Assembly (NCBI GenBank): GCA_021807965.1
Contig: JAKBCI010000011.1
Span: 1-15,655, forward strand
Direction of reading: 5' to 3'
From: Actinomycetes bacterium
Lineage (GTDB): Bacteria; Actinomycetota; Acidimicrobiia; Acidimicrobiales; RAAP-2
DNA: 15,655 nt
Within the stretch, counting starts at the first letter, position 1. Each line of letters opens with the position of its first letter. Made by a program: the position numbers and the translations under genes. Shown in pieces: positions 1-8,180 of the stretch. Below the pieces are notes generated by a model. The model ran no database searches, was not told the origin of the DNA, and worked only from the letters and a program-made list of their open reading frames with translations.

Positions 1-549
1 CGTGCGCACCACGACCTCGCGATGGGTACGCGACCCCAAGGCGGCCAGTCCCCGAAAGATCACGCCACGAAAGAACCACTCCTCAACAATGGGAGCGCCC
101 AGAGTCGTGAGCAACGCCAGTACGACAAACCCGGCGCCGCTGGTGGCACCAAAGAGCTTCGTGACGGGTCGATTGAAGTCGCGGAGGTGAAATGGCCGAT
201 AGGCCAGAGCAATGACCACCTGAGCCGCGCCACCGAGCACGACGAATCGCCAGTCGCCGCGTCGCAGGTGCCACTGGCGGGGCCACGGTTGCAGACCACC
301 GAACCGCGCTGCGCCAACGATCGCCACGGCGAAACCAGTCCAGAGGCCGACGAGGCTCAGGGTGCTCGCCCACCACGGATCGCGCGCCGCCGACGCCAGC
401 GCGCTAACCCCACCCGGGTACGAGGTGGCTGCGGCAACGATGGCGACGAGGCTGGTCGCCATGATTTCACCAACCGCGAAGCCAACGACGCCGGCGAGCA
501 ACACCGAGCCTGGCCGCACCGTTAACTCACCGTCGAGCACCTCATCCAC
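1..549 (-). CDS. CPBP-family intramembrane metalloprotease/glutamic endopeptidase, partial (3' end missing)
   Basis: Reading the minus strand gives an open frame from a stop at 577-579 to the left edge. The segment GAPIVEEWFFRGVIFRG carries the CPBP (Abi/CAAX protease) motif 1, EExxxR, as E156, E157 and R161 counted from a GTG at 547-549. Before it lie hydrophobic stretches at about residues 15-45, 58-83, 100-118 and 136-155, as expected for a polytopic membrane protein. The later motifs of the family, which contain the other catalytic or metal-contacting residues, would lie beyond position 1, so activity cannot be judged. The start is uncertain: GTG at 549, TTG at 558 or GTG at 540 are all possible, and none has a convincing ribosome site. 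Known members cleave substrates inside the membrane, but the substrate here is unknown. The gene is divergent from ftsH. Confidence 0.82.
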   Translation of the reverse strand, partial: MDEVLDGELTVRPGSVLLAGVVGFAVGEIMATSLVAIVAAATSYPGGVSALASAARDPWWASTLSLVGLWTGFAVAIVGAARFGGLQPWPRQWHLRRGDWRFVVLGGAAQVVIALAYRPFHLRDFNRPVTKLFGATSGAGFVVLALLTTLGAPIVEEWFFRGVIFRGLAALGSRTHREVVVRT

Positions 550-613
550 AGGGCCCAACGCTAACCCGTCGACCCCCTAGGGACCGTGCGAGTCCAACGT
601 CTCACGGGGCCCC

Positions 614-625
614 TAGATTGGAAGG
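614..625 (+). promoter_or_regulatory. Probable -10 element for ftsH, giving a leaderless transcript
   Basis: TAGATT at 614-619 ends six bases before the GTG start at 626, so transcription would begin at or within a base or two of the start codon. The purine run GGAAGG touches the GTG directly and is too close to act as a normal ribosome-binding site. Leaderless mRNAs are common in Actinobacteria. I see no clear -35 box. The same hexamer occurs in the 12.17 kb divergent promoter. Confidence 0.5.
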
Positions 626-2656
626 GTGAGTACAGCGCCCAACGATAAGCCCGGATTCAAGAAGTTGTTGCCTTCGGGCGAACGGCCAATGGCGCCGGAG
701 TCACGGCGGCGAGTCGTCACGATCGCCATCATTGCGTTTATCGTCGGCCTGCTCTTCATCCCGTCGCTCTTTCAGAGCAAGAGCGTGAAGACGATCTCGT
801 ACTCGGCGCTGTTGGGTGACGTCAAGAGCCAAAAGGTGGTTTCGGCGACGGTCGACAACGCCAACGGCGTCATCTCGGGCCAGTTGAGTGATGGCACCAA
901 CTACACGGCCAACGGACCGGCGCCCGCGATCTCCAGTGAGATCGACACGCTCAAGTCCAACAACGTGACGGTGACCTTCTCGAACCCCTCGAGTTTCGCC
1001 TCGACGTTCCTGCCGTACCTCATCTGGATATTGATCTTCGCCGGCTTCATGATTTTCGCGGGTCGCCAGGCGCGCGGGCAGATGAATGGCATGATGGCCG
1101 TCGGACGGTCCAAGGCCAAGCAGTTCAATCAAGACAAGCCGAAGATCACTTTCGCCGACGTCGCCGGCTACCTCGGCGTGAAGCAAGAGATCAGTGAGGT
1201 AGTCGACTTCCTCAAGGGTCCCGGTCGCTTCCGCGATGTCGGTGCCATGATTCCCAAGGGAATGCTCCTCGTGGGGCCACCGGGCACCGGCAAGACCATG
1301 CTCGCGCGGGCCGTGGCGGGCGAGGCCGGCGTTCCGTTTTTCTCGGTTTCCGGCTCGGATTTCATGGAGATGTTCGTTGGTGTAGGCGCCAGTCGCGTTC
1401 GCGACCTGTTCAACACCGCGCGCAAACAGGCACCGGCCATCGTGTTCATCGACGAAATCGACTCCATCGGGCGCAAACGTGGTGCGGGCGTCGGGGGCGG
1501 CCACGATGAGCGCGAACAGACGCTCAACCAAATGTTGAGCGAGATGGATGGCTTTGATCCGACTGAGGGCGTGGTCGTGATAGCCGCTACCAACCGACCC
1601 GACGTGCTCGATCCGGCCCTGTTGCGCCCGGGACGCTTCGATCGACAGATCGTCGTGCCACTGCCCGACCTCGACGAGCGACTGCCGATCCTGGAGGTTC
1701 ACGCCAAAGGTAAACCCCTCGACCCCAGCGTTGACCTCGCCATGGTGGCGCGAGGCACCCCGGGCATGAGTGGAGCGGACCTCGCCAATCTCGTCAACGA
1801 ATCGGCGCTGCACGCCGTCCGTCGGCATTCGTCGACCATCGGCATGGAGGACTTCGAGTCCGCGCGTGACCGCGTCATGATGGGTCAAGAGCGCGACACC
1901 ATGGTGCTGCACGAAGAGGAGCGCGAGCGGATCGCCTTCCACGAGAGCGGTCACGCCCTACTGGCGTACGTGCTCGACAAAACCGACCCGTTGCACAAGA
2001 TCACCATCATCCCTCGCGGCATGGCCCTCGGTGTCACCATGACCCTGCCCGAAGAGGATCGGCACATCATGTCACGCCAGCATCTCGAGGATTCGCTCTG
2101 TATGCGCATGGGAGGCCGGGTGGCCGAGTTGCTCGTCTACGGCGACCTGTCAACCGGAGCGGCCGACGACCTCCAGCGCAATACGGATCTCGCTCGACGA
2201 ATGGTGCGCGAGTGGGGCATGTCCAAGGAGATCGGCCCGATGGCGTGGGGATCGAACAACCAAGTCTTTCTGGGCGAAGACCTCATGCACACCCGCGACT
2301 ACTCAGACCACACCTCCCAAATGATCGACGATGAGGTCGAACGGATCCTGCGCGAACAAGAGGCTCGCGCGATCGAAGTCCTGACGCTGCACCGTCGCGG
2401 CCTGGAAGCCCTGACCCGGGCCCTGCTGGAACGTGAGACGATCGACGGGTTGGAAGCCGCTCGTCTTATCGACGAGGCCCACGGCGAGCCGGTTCACGCC
2501 CGAGCCGCGAAGACGGTCAGTTCGCTGAGCGGACCGTCCACCCCGACCGTCGCGCCCGTCGAAACAGCCGAACGCGAAACACTCAAGGCGCCCGTCGCCG
2601 CCACGGCCGAAGCGGCGGCGCCGGCGTGGAAACCGCCGACGCTACCCGCCGTATAG
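626..2656 (+). CDS. ftsH: ATP-dependent zinc metalloprotease FtsH
   Basis: FtsH is a membrane-anchored hexameric AAA+ protease that extracts and degrades misfolded or short-lived membrane and cytosolic proteins. The 676-residue protein has an N-terminal membrane segment (about 30-50), an extracytoplasmic domain (about 51-128), a second membrane segment (about 129-147), then the AAA module. Walker A is GPPGTGKT (217-224), the pore loop is FVG (250-252), Walker B is IVFIDEID (272-279), and the second region of homology runs to RPGRFDR (334-340). The zinc site is HESGH (439-443), with Asp515 in STGAADD as the likely third ligand. Most FtsH proteins have HEAGH, so Ser replaces Ala, but both histidines and the glutamate remain. 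The last 50 residues are an Ala/Pro/Thr-rich tail. The start is GTG; an in-frame ATG at 689 is the alternative. The 3' end overlaps the convergent DUF5719-like gene by 15 bases. Confidence 0.97.
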   Translation: MSTAPNDKPGFKKLLPSGERPMAPESRRRVVTIAIIAFIVGLLFIPSLFQSKSVKTISYSALLGDVKSQKVVSATVDNANGVISGQLSDGTNYTANGPAPAISSEIDTLKSNNVTVTFSNPSSFASTFLPYLIWILIFAGFMIFAGRQARGQMNGMMAVGRSKAKQFNQDKPKITFADVAGYLGVKQEISEVVDFLKGPGRFRDVGAMIPKGMLLVGPPGTGKTMLARAVAGEAGVPFFSVSGSDFMEMFVGVGASRVRDLFNTARKQAPAIVFIDEIDSIGRKRGAGVGGGHDEREQTLNQMLSEMDGFDPTEGVVVIAATNRPDVLDPALLRPGRFDRQIVVPLPDLDERLPILEVHAKGKPLDPSVDLAMVARGTPGMSGADLANLVNESALHAVRRHSSTIGMEDFESARDRVMMGQERDTMVLHEEERERIAFHESGHALLAYVLDKTDPLHKITIIPRGMALGVTMTLPEEDRHIMSRQHLEDSLCMRMGGRVAELLVYGDLSTGAADDLQRNTDLARRMVREWGMSKEIGPMAWGSNNQVFLGEDLMHTRDYSDHTSQMIDDEVERILREQEARAIEVLTLHRRGLEALTRALLERETIDGLEAARLIDEAHGEPVHARAAKTVSSLSGPSTPTVAPVETAERETLKAPVAATAEAAAPAWKPPTLPAV

Positions 2657-3964
2657 CGGATCGAACAGTTGCACGCCGGCTGGGCGCGTAGGCAGCGTGG
2701 CCGTGACGATCAAGTCGGCTCGGGTTGACTGGATCAGGACAGTGCGTCCACGAAACGCGCTGACGAGTGTTCGCACACTCACCGTCGAGCTGGCCGGAAT
2801 CGTCAGCGTCCGCGCCGGAGACGTCGATCCGAGCACGGTCACCGCTACCGACAGCGGTCGAGTGCCAGTGTTGGTAGCGGTGACCGCATCGAAACCTCGA
2901 CCCACGAAGTCGCTCACCAGGTAGACGTCTGCCGGCGGGTTGGGTGCCGAAATCCCGACCCCCGCCGTCGTGCCGGTGACCAGTCCCACCACCACGGCCA
3001 CGTTCGACTGCACGCGCACCACGGCGTAGCCGTGGGCCGGTATCGCCGAGTTGGGCGTCACGGTGATGACGCCGGTGCTGAACGGCGCCACCGAGATTGT
3101 CTCGGGCGCGACGTGATACGGGGCCAACCGAATGGTCGCGGTCACCGTCGCCGTTGACGCCGTCGGATTGGCGACGCGAAGCTCGGCCACGGCGCCGTCG
3201 GTGGTCGTCACCCGTGGAAACCACGAAACCACTGCCGGACTCGGCGAACCCGGGTCGAAGGACGTGACCGTCCCCGACTCCTGGATCGCGGTCGGCACGA
3301 CCGAACCTCGCACGACTCGAACGTGAACGCCGATGTTCGCCACGTTCACCGCCGGCGCGTTCAAGTTGAGCGCCACGACGCGATGCGCACTGATGGATAC
3401 GCCCTGAAACGAGGCCGGGGCCGAGAATCCCGATGGCGTGTTGAGCGTGACGTTCGCCACCGCCGCCGTCGCCGTCGGGTTGTAGAGCACCACGTAGGCC
3501 CGCGCGCCAACGGTCGTGCTGAGACCCGAGGCGTACCAGTCGGTATACCCGGCGTCCACGCACGGCGCCGACGCGGTTCCCGTCTGGTTCACCACGTCGG
3601 CCACTACGCCGCCGCCGTCGACGACGGCGATCACGCCGTACCACGGACCGGACCCGGTGGGTGTCATCGTTGTGCGCGCGTGGGCTCCTAGCTTGATTTC
3701 CCGCACTTTGCTCAGCGCGCCGTTGGTGTCAACGCGCACGCCGAGCGTTCGGACGTGGGCTGACGTATTGAGGAAGTCAACACGGCCCGTTGGCGAGCCC
3801 GACGCTCCGAGGCCGGCACAGTAGAGTGCCGTGGATTCGACATTCGACGTCGTCGACAGGCTCGTCAGTGGACTACGCAGATTCGTTGCTTTCGCCAAGC
3901 TGGTCGCGAGTGCCGTCGCCGCGACTACCACGACGAGCGCGAGAGTAAGGGGCCGCGGGCTCAC
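2642..3964 (-). CDS. DUF5719-like exported protein, three-module beta-rich
   Basis: A 440-residue protein of unknown biochemical role. The N-terminus (VSPRPLTLALVVVVAATALA, residues 1-20) is a signal peptide or membrane anchor, so the rest should lie outside the cytoplasm. Cys49 (ALYCAG) and Cys135 (APCVDAGYTDWYASG) could form a disulfide. This cysteine pair, the following W-Y-G segment and the position directly after a giant GT2 gene match actinobacterial DUF5719 proteins as I recall them; no profile search was run. Residues 155-424 contain three similar beta-rich units of roughly 70 residues each. The GTG start overlaps the TGA of the upstream glycosyltransferase gene as GTGA, and AGGA at 3971-3974 is a well-placed ribosome site. 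Coupled translation suggests the two proteins work together. It is the last gene of the operon and runs 15 bases into the 3' end of ftsH. Confidence 0.8.
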   Translation of the reverse strand: MSPRPLTLALVVVVAATALATSLAKATNLRSPLTSLSTTSNVESTALYCAGLGASGSPTGRVDFLNTSAHVRTLGVRVDTNGALSKVREIKLGAHARTTMTPTGSGPWYGVIAVVDGGGVVADVVNQTGTASAPCVDAGYTDWYASGLSTTVGARAYVVLYNPTATAAVANVTLNTPSGFSAPASFQGVSISAHRVVALNLNAPAVNVANIGVHVRVVRGSVVPTAIQESGTVTSFDPGSPSPAVVSWFPRVTTTDGAVAELRVANPTASTATVTATIRLAPYHVAPETISVAPFSTGVITVTPNSAIPAHGYAVVRVQSNVAVVVGLVTGTTAGVGISAPNPPADVYLVSDFVGRGFDAVTATNTGTRPLSVAVTVLGSTSPARTLTIPASSTVSVRTLVSAFRGRTVLIQSTRADLIVTATLPTRPAGVQLFDPLYGG

Positions 3965-6900
3965 GGCTCGTCCTGTGAGGGGGCGACGAGGGCCACGGGT
4001 CGTCGCCGCGTCACTAGCCATTCGAGGCGTTGAACACCGACGAAGCCAATCCATACGAGCGCCCACAGCCCCAGCGTCGCGAACGCGAGCAGGCCATTGA
4101 GGGGGAACTGACGCAGCACGAGTTCGACGGAGGCCGGTCTGCGGTAGCGGTTGATCTCGTACGTCGGCGCCCACCCGTAGCTCGTTCGCCGCGTCGCGGC
4201 GGCGCCGTTGACCTCGAGGGCGAACGCGCTCGCCGGCGCCAGTCCAGCTACCACGGTCGAGCCAGGCGCGACGAGCCCAGCCGCGAACGTCGTCCCCGCG
4301 AGAGGTGTCCATCCGGTGGACGAGTGCGGCGAGCTCTGTGCGACGAGGCCGTAAAAGGCCGCGTTGGCGTAGATCGACACTGACGCCGTCTGCAGCTGCA
4401 ACGATAAATCGGTCTGGCGACCGAGCGCCGAGGCGAGACCCGCCGGCACCGGGCGCGTTGGGACTTCTTGCACGCCGGCCAACTGCGGCGCCGAGGCGTC
4501 CATGACGACGATCGTCGAGACGCCGGCCTGAGCCAGCAGCGATCCGAGGTGCACGGTGCGCTGTTGCAGCGCGAGATTGATAGCTTCGAGCATCACGTCA
4601 GAGGTACCCGAGTCCGGTGGTGCGAACAAGGTGCCTCCGCCGGGCAGTCCGTTGAGCGACGTCGCGGCGGCCAAGCCGGGCGCGACCGACCACCCAGCAA
4701 TCGGCAGCACCGAGGGATCGCCGAGCCAGAGAATCCGGTACCCGCTCGCACCCGAGGGAACGGCCGCGCTCATCGATTCGGCGACGCTCGTGGTCGGCAG
4801 GTTGAATCGACCGCCCGTCACATCACCAAGAAAGGGGAACGCGGCAAGTACGAGCGCCGCGACGAAGGCCACCGCGACCGACTGACGCCAACCAAATCCG
4901 GTTCGGCGAACATCGACCTCGAGCGCGGCGACACCGAGTCCGACCAGGCTCACAACCGCTACGGCGTACAACGTGAGCAGTACGTCGAGGTCCGGTGCGA
5001 ATGCGCCCAACCAGTGGCGCGCCGACAGGGCCGCGAGTACGAGCGCCAGGACGCCGATGGTGGCCAACTTGCTCGCGATGGCCCGTCGGGGGCCCTTGGT
5101 CAGCACGAAGCCAACCACGGCCGCGCCCGGCAGGAGCCACCCCCACCACGACGAACCAAACCCCCCATCGGCGCCACGGGCGAGCAGGGAGAACGACGGA
5201 ACGGACCAGGGCCCCCGCGCCAAGCCGAAAATCTCCGGCGAACGCCGACCCGCCACGATGACGTCGATCGTCATCGGTGCGAGGAATACCGCCACGCCGC
5301 CAACGACGCCGCCGAGCAGACGCCACGTCCGAACGCGACCGCGGTCGGGCTCGAACCACCGCGCCACCCATACCCCGACGACGATCACCGCGACGGCCAC
5401 CAGCGACGCCGGAGCCATCGCCGTGACGATGGCGGTGACCATGATCAGCGCGACGCGCTGCCCCGACCTCGTCGTGCGCCAGCCACGTACCCCGAAGGGC
5501 ACCGCGGCGGGATAGGGATCGTCGTGAAATCCTGGCACCGCCAACAGTTCGAAGATTCGTCTCGCAATGAAGGGCAGGCCCGCGGTGGCCACGAGAACGT
5601 CAACGCGCCCCTGACTGATCATGTTGAGGCCGATCGGCGCGGCCAGGTAGGCCAGCGCTGACACGAGGCGGGCGCGATTGGACACCCGCCCACGAAGGAG
5701 TTGGGCGACGCCGTAAGCGCCAACGGGAATGGCGAATATCAGGGCAACGCGCGGCAGAATGCCCATACGACCGAGCACGAAGGTACCGGCGAAGGCGAGG
5801 ACCCCGTAGCCGGGCATGCCCGGTGTGCCCGTTCCCAGTCCATTCGCCGACCACGACGCAAAGAAGTGTCGCCACGTCGTCCACCACGAGTCCAGCGGCG
5901 CGAGGCGACCGACGAGCGGCAGATGCGTGGCGACCAGATTTCGAGAGCCCAGGAGCCACAGGCAGACGGCCAGCACGATGACGAGCGCTTGCGAGCGAAA
6001 GCTGGTGAGCACGCGAGGTGACCGGCGAGCCGAGGCCCCCTCGGTGCGAACGGGCAAGTCATCGAAGGCGTCAACGTCGGAGAAGGCCGCGGCGAAACCG
6101 ACGCCGGCGTCGGTTTCGCCACCCACCGCCGGGTGCGCCACGTCCGGCAGTATGCCGCGCGCTCGGTCTAGCCCCTCGCGAAACAGCGTTCGTACGAAGC
6201 GACGCAGGCGACTCGCCCCGCCCACCTGTAGGCGGTGCAACTCGTCGTCGGTCAAGACGGCGTACGTCGATCGACGCCGACGACGCTCGCGCACCCGAGC
6301 CCGGTTCTTGAGCAACCAGCGCCACGAGCCGATAATCGCGCCCGCGCGGTCCGGGTCGCGACCCACCAGTGCGACCACGAATTCGCCGAAATCGAGAGCC
6401 ACGAGCATGGCGATCGTCGACGCAGTCATCCACGGGCCCCAGCCCGTCGCCACGACGAGTAGCCGATGTCGCCGCACGAGGTCCTCGCGGCTCGTCCCGC
6501 GAGTTCCGATGGCACTCACCGAACGTTCACCCGAGGCGATCGTCTGTCGGTGCGCAATGCGAGCCGCGGGAACCACGACGATTCGAGCACCCGCTCGTTG
6601 AGCGCGCCAGCAAAAGTCGAGATCCTCGCCGAGCGCGGGGATCAGCGGGTCAAAACCCTGCAGGGTTACGAAGAGATCGGACCGCACGAGGGTGACCCCG
6701 CCGGGCGCGACGAACACGTCGCGTTCGAGGTCTTGCTGGCCGTGGTCGATCTCGCCGGGCTCAACGCGCTCTTGAACAACGCCGAATCGGTCACACGTCT
6801 GGCCCACGTGAACGAGCCTGAGGGGATCGTCGTAATCGACGACCTTGGACGTGAGCACGCCGGCGTTCATCCGGAACGCCGCTTCAACCAACACGTGGAC

Positions 6901-7203
6901 CACGTCGGTGTCCAGTCGAACGTCGTCGTGACAAAAGAGAAAGAACGTCGCGCCGGACACCGCCAGCACCGCGTCATTGCACGCCGCCCCGAATCCTCGA
7001 TTGTCCGCCAACACGCGCACGAAGGCGTTCGGCGCCACGGCCGCCACCCGGGCGGCCACGTGCTCGGCTTCGCCGTTGGCCACTACGAGCAGGCTCAACT
7101 CCGCGTAGTCCTGCGCCGCCAGAGACGCCAGCGTGGCCTCAAGGCCGGGCCCAGATCCCGTAGTAACGACAACGGCCACGACGGCCGGGGCGCGAGTCTC
7201 CAT
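3961..7203 (-). CDS. GT2 glycosyltransferase fused to a large multi-pass membrane domain (possible GT-C-like)
   Basis: A 1080-residue protein. Residues 5-230 form a GT-A family 2 domain: VVAVVVTTGSGPGLEATL at the start, ADNRGFGAACN (66-76), HDD (92-94) as the metal/nucleotide site, and LGEDLDFCWR (191-200) as the acceptor-side motif. Basic and soluble linker sequence follows to about 400. Many hydrophobic segments then span about 403-795. A soluble, probably extracytoplasmic region (about 796-1032) includes GYRILWLGDPSVLP (821-834) and LLAQAGVSTIVVMD (889-902), and a final membrane helix lies at about 1035-1058. This layout resembles the long actinobacterial GT2 proteins found beside DUF5719 genes and suggests a cytoplasmic GT-A domain joined to a GT-C-like membrane domain. 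Donor and acceptor are unknown. The start is ATG with no strong ribosome site; a TTG at 7214 is the alternative. Confidence 0.88.
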   Translation of the reverse strand: METRAPAVVAVVVTTGSGPGLEATLASLAAQDYAELSLLVVANGEAEHVAARVAAVAPNAFVRVLADNRGFGAACNDAVLAVSGATFFLFCHDDVRLDTDVVHVLVEAAFRMNAGVLTSKVVDYDDPLRLVHVGQTCDRFGVVQERVEPGEIDHGQQDLERDVFVAPGGVTLVRSDLFVTLQGFDPLIPALGEDLDFCWRAQRAGARIVVVPAARIAHRQTIASGERSVSAIGTRGTSREDLVRRHRLLVVATGWGPWMTASTIAMLVALDFGEFVVALVGRDPDRAGAIIGSWRWLLKNRARVRERRRRRSTYAVLTDDELHRLQVGGASRLRRFVRTLFREGLDRARGILPDVAHPAVGGETDAGVGFAAAFSDVDAFDDLPVRTEGASARRSPRVLTSFRSQALVIVLAVCLWLLGSRNLVATHLPLVGRLAPLDSWWTTWRHFFASWSANGLGTGTPGMPGYGVLAFAGTFVLGRMGILPRVALIFAIPVGAYGVAQLLRGRVSNRARLVSALAYLAAPIGLNMISQGRVDVLVATAGLPFIARRIFELLAVPGFHDDPYPAAVPFGVRGWRTTRSGQRVALIMVTAIVTAMAPASLVAVAVIVVGVWVARWFEPDRGRVRTWRLLGGVVGGVAVFLAPMTIDVIVAGRRSPEIFGLARGPWSVPSFSLLARGADGGFGSSWWGWLLPGAAVVGFVLTKGPRRAIASKLATIGVLALVLAALSARHWLGAFAPDLDVLLTLYAVAVVSLVGLGVAALEVDVRRTGFGWRQSVAVAFVAALVLAAFPFLGDVTGGRFNLPTTSVAESMSAAVPSGASGYRILWLGDPSVLPIAGWSVAPGLAAATSLNGLPGGGTLFAPPDSGTSDVMLEAINLALQQRTVHLGSLLAQAGVSTIVVMDASAPQLAGVQEVPTRPVPAGLASALGRQTDLSLQLQTASVSIYANAAFYGLVAQSSPHSSTGWTPLAGTTFAAGLVAPGSTVVAGLAPASAFALEVNGAAATRRTSYGWAPTYEINRYRRPASVELVLRQFPLNGLLAFATLGLWALVWIGFVGVQRLEWLVTRRRPVALVAPSQDEP

Positions 7204-7231
7204 CAGGTACTCAAGGCTAGTTGGCCGTCGG

Positions 7232-7250
7232 GGCGCAACCCGGCTGCGCC
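7232..7250 (-). other. Hairpin in the gap between the reductase and GT2 genes
   Basis: GGCGCA and TGCGCC form a perfect 6-base-pair stem around a 7-base loop, in the only real gap inside the operon (7204-7268). On the transcribed minus strand no T-run follows, so it is not a canonical intrinsic terminator. It could be an mRNA processing or stability element, or chance in GC-rich DNA. A TAGCCT about ten bases before the GT2 start codon could be the -10 of an internal promoter, but this is weak. Confidence 0.3.
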
Positions 7251-7268
7251 AGTCACCGCGTTCGTGCC

Positions 7269-8180
7269 CTACATCAGGTCTTGCGCGATGCGCTGGCGTT
7301 CCGCGGTGCGCACGATGTCCTCGAGCGAGCGAGCGAGGCCAATGCGAGGCTCCCACCCGGTGACGCGTTGCAGTTTCGCGAAGCTGCCGCGCATGACCGG
7401 GATCTCGATCGGGCGTAGCAGCTCGTCCGTTGTGACCAGCCGCACCGCCGGCGCAATGCGCTTCACCAACCACTGCGCGATGTCCGAGATTGCGACGTCG
7501 TGTCCCGAGGCGACGTGGTAGATCTCGCCAGGTTCGCCCAGCTCCGCCAAGAGCCGATAGGCCCGTACCACGTCTCGGACGTCGCTAAAGTCCCGTCGAG
7601 TCGTCAGGTCACCTACGGGGACACTGGTCGAACCACGGTCGCGCGCGCTCAGGAGGCGCTCCACGAGGGCCGGTACCACGAACGTGGGCGCCTGCCCCGG
7701 TCCAATGTGGTTGAATGGCCGCGCGATAACTACGCGCAGGCCGCGACGAGAAAACTCGCGGGCGATTCGCTCGGCCTCGACTTTCGACTGTGCGTACGGA
7801 CTGGTGGGACGTAACGGCTGCGTTTCGTCGAGCGGTAGATCCTCGGCGCCGACGACCCCGTAGACGTCGGCGCTACTGACGACGATGACGGTGGCGTCGG
7901 GTGCGTAGCCACGCGTCGCCTCGAGCACGTTGAGCGTGCCAACGACGTTCACCCTCGTAAACTGGTCGGCGTGGTGCCACGACTCGCCCACGTGCGTCAT
8001 CGCCGCTAGGTGGTATACCACGTCGGGGCGCACGGCGGCCACGAGCGCCGCAACGCCGGCGCGATCGGTAACGTCGACCTCGCGATCCACGCCCTGAACG
8101 TCATCGCGCGCCTCGTTGAGGTAGGTCACGAGGTGGCCGCCCACGAATCCCCCGGCGCCGGTCACGAGGGACCTGGTCAC
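7269..8180 (-). CDS. rmd: NAD(P)-dependent SDR, GDP-4-keto-6-deoxy-D-mannose reductase (RMD)-like
   Basis: A 303-residue extended SDR protein. It has the Rossmann motif TGAGGFVG (7-14, GxxGxxG), the active-site serines in VVSSADVYG (100-108), and the catalytic YAQSK (Y129, K133). RPFNHIGPGQAPTFV (154-168), and the RDFSDVRDVVRAY stretch (196-208), closely match what I remember of bacterial Rmd, which reduces GDP-4-keto-6-deoxymannose to GDP-D-rhamnose. A UDP-sugar 4-epimerase-type activity is the main alternative. The preceding pathway enzyme, GDP-mannose 4,6-dehydratase, is not in the window. The GTG start overlaps the TGA of the GT4 gene before it (GTGA). The nearby guanylyltransferase gene (13824-14843) would provide GDP-mannose, which supports the GDP-sugar reading. 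Confidence 0.75.
   Translation of the reverse strand: MTRSLVTGAGGFVGGHLVTYLNEARDDVQGVDREVDVTDRAGVAALVAAVRPDVVYHLAAMTHVGESWHHADQFTRVNVVGTLNVLEATRGYAPDATVIVVSSADVYGVVGAEDLPLDETQPLRPTSPYAQSKVEAERIAREFSRRGLRVVIARPFNHIGPGQAPTFVVPALVERLLSARDRGSTSVPVGDLTTRRDFSDVRDVVRAYRLLAELGEPGEIYHVASGHDVAISDIAQWLVKRIAPAVRLVTTDELLRPIEIPVMRGSFAKLQRVTGWEPRIGLARSLEDIVRTAERQRIAQDLM

Noticed and set aside
701..1954. 417-residue minus-strand open frame inside ftsH
   Set aside because: It lies wholly antisense to an unmistakable FtsH, has no recognisable motif and a His/Arg/Asp-rich composition typical of reverse reading of GC-rich codons.
2596..2620. 7-base inverted repeat CGCCGCC/GGCGGCG near the ftsH stop, considered as a terminator
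   Set aside because: It lies inside Ala-rich coding sequence, has an 11-base loop and no T-run on either side, and such repeats arise easily from GCC/GCG codons.
4468..5661. 397-residue plus-strand frame rich in R, Q and H
   Set aside because: It is antisense to the membrane half of the GT2 fusion, whose transmembrane pattern is clear. The composition is that of a shadow frame.
6466..7521. 351-residue plus-strand frame antisense to the GT2 domain
   Set aside because: The minus strand encodes the HDD and GED motifs here. The plus frame has no family features and crosses the boundary of two real genes.
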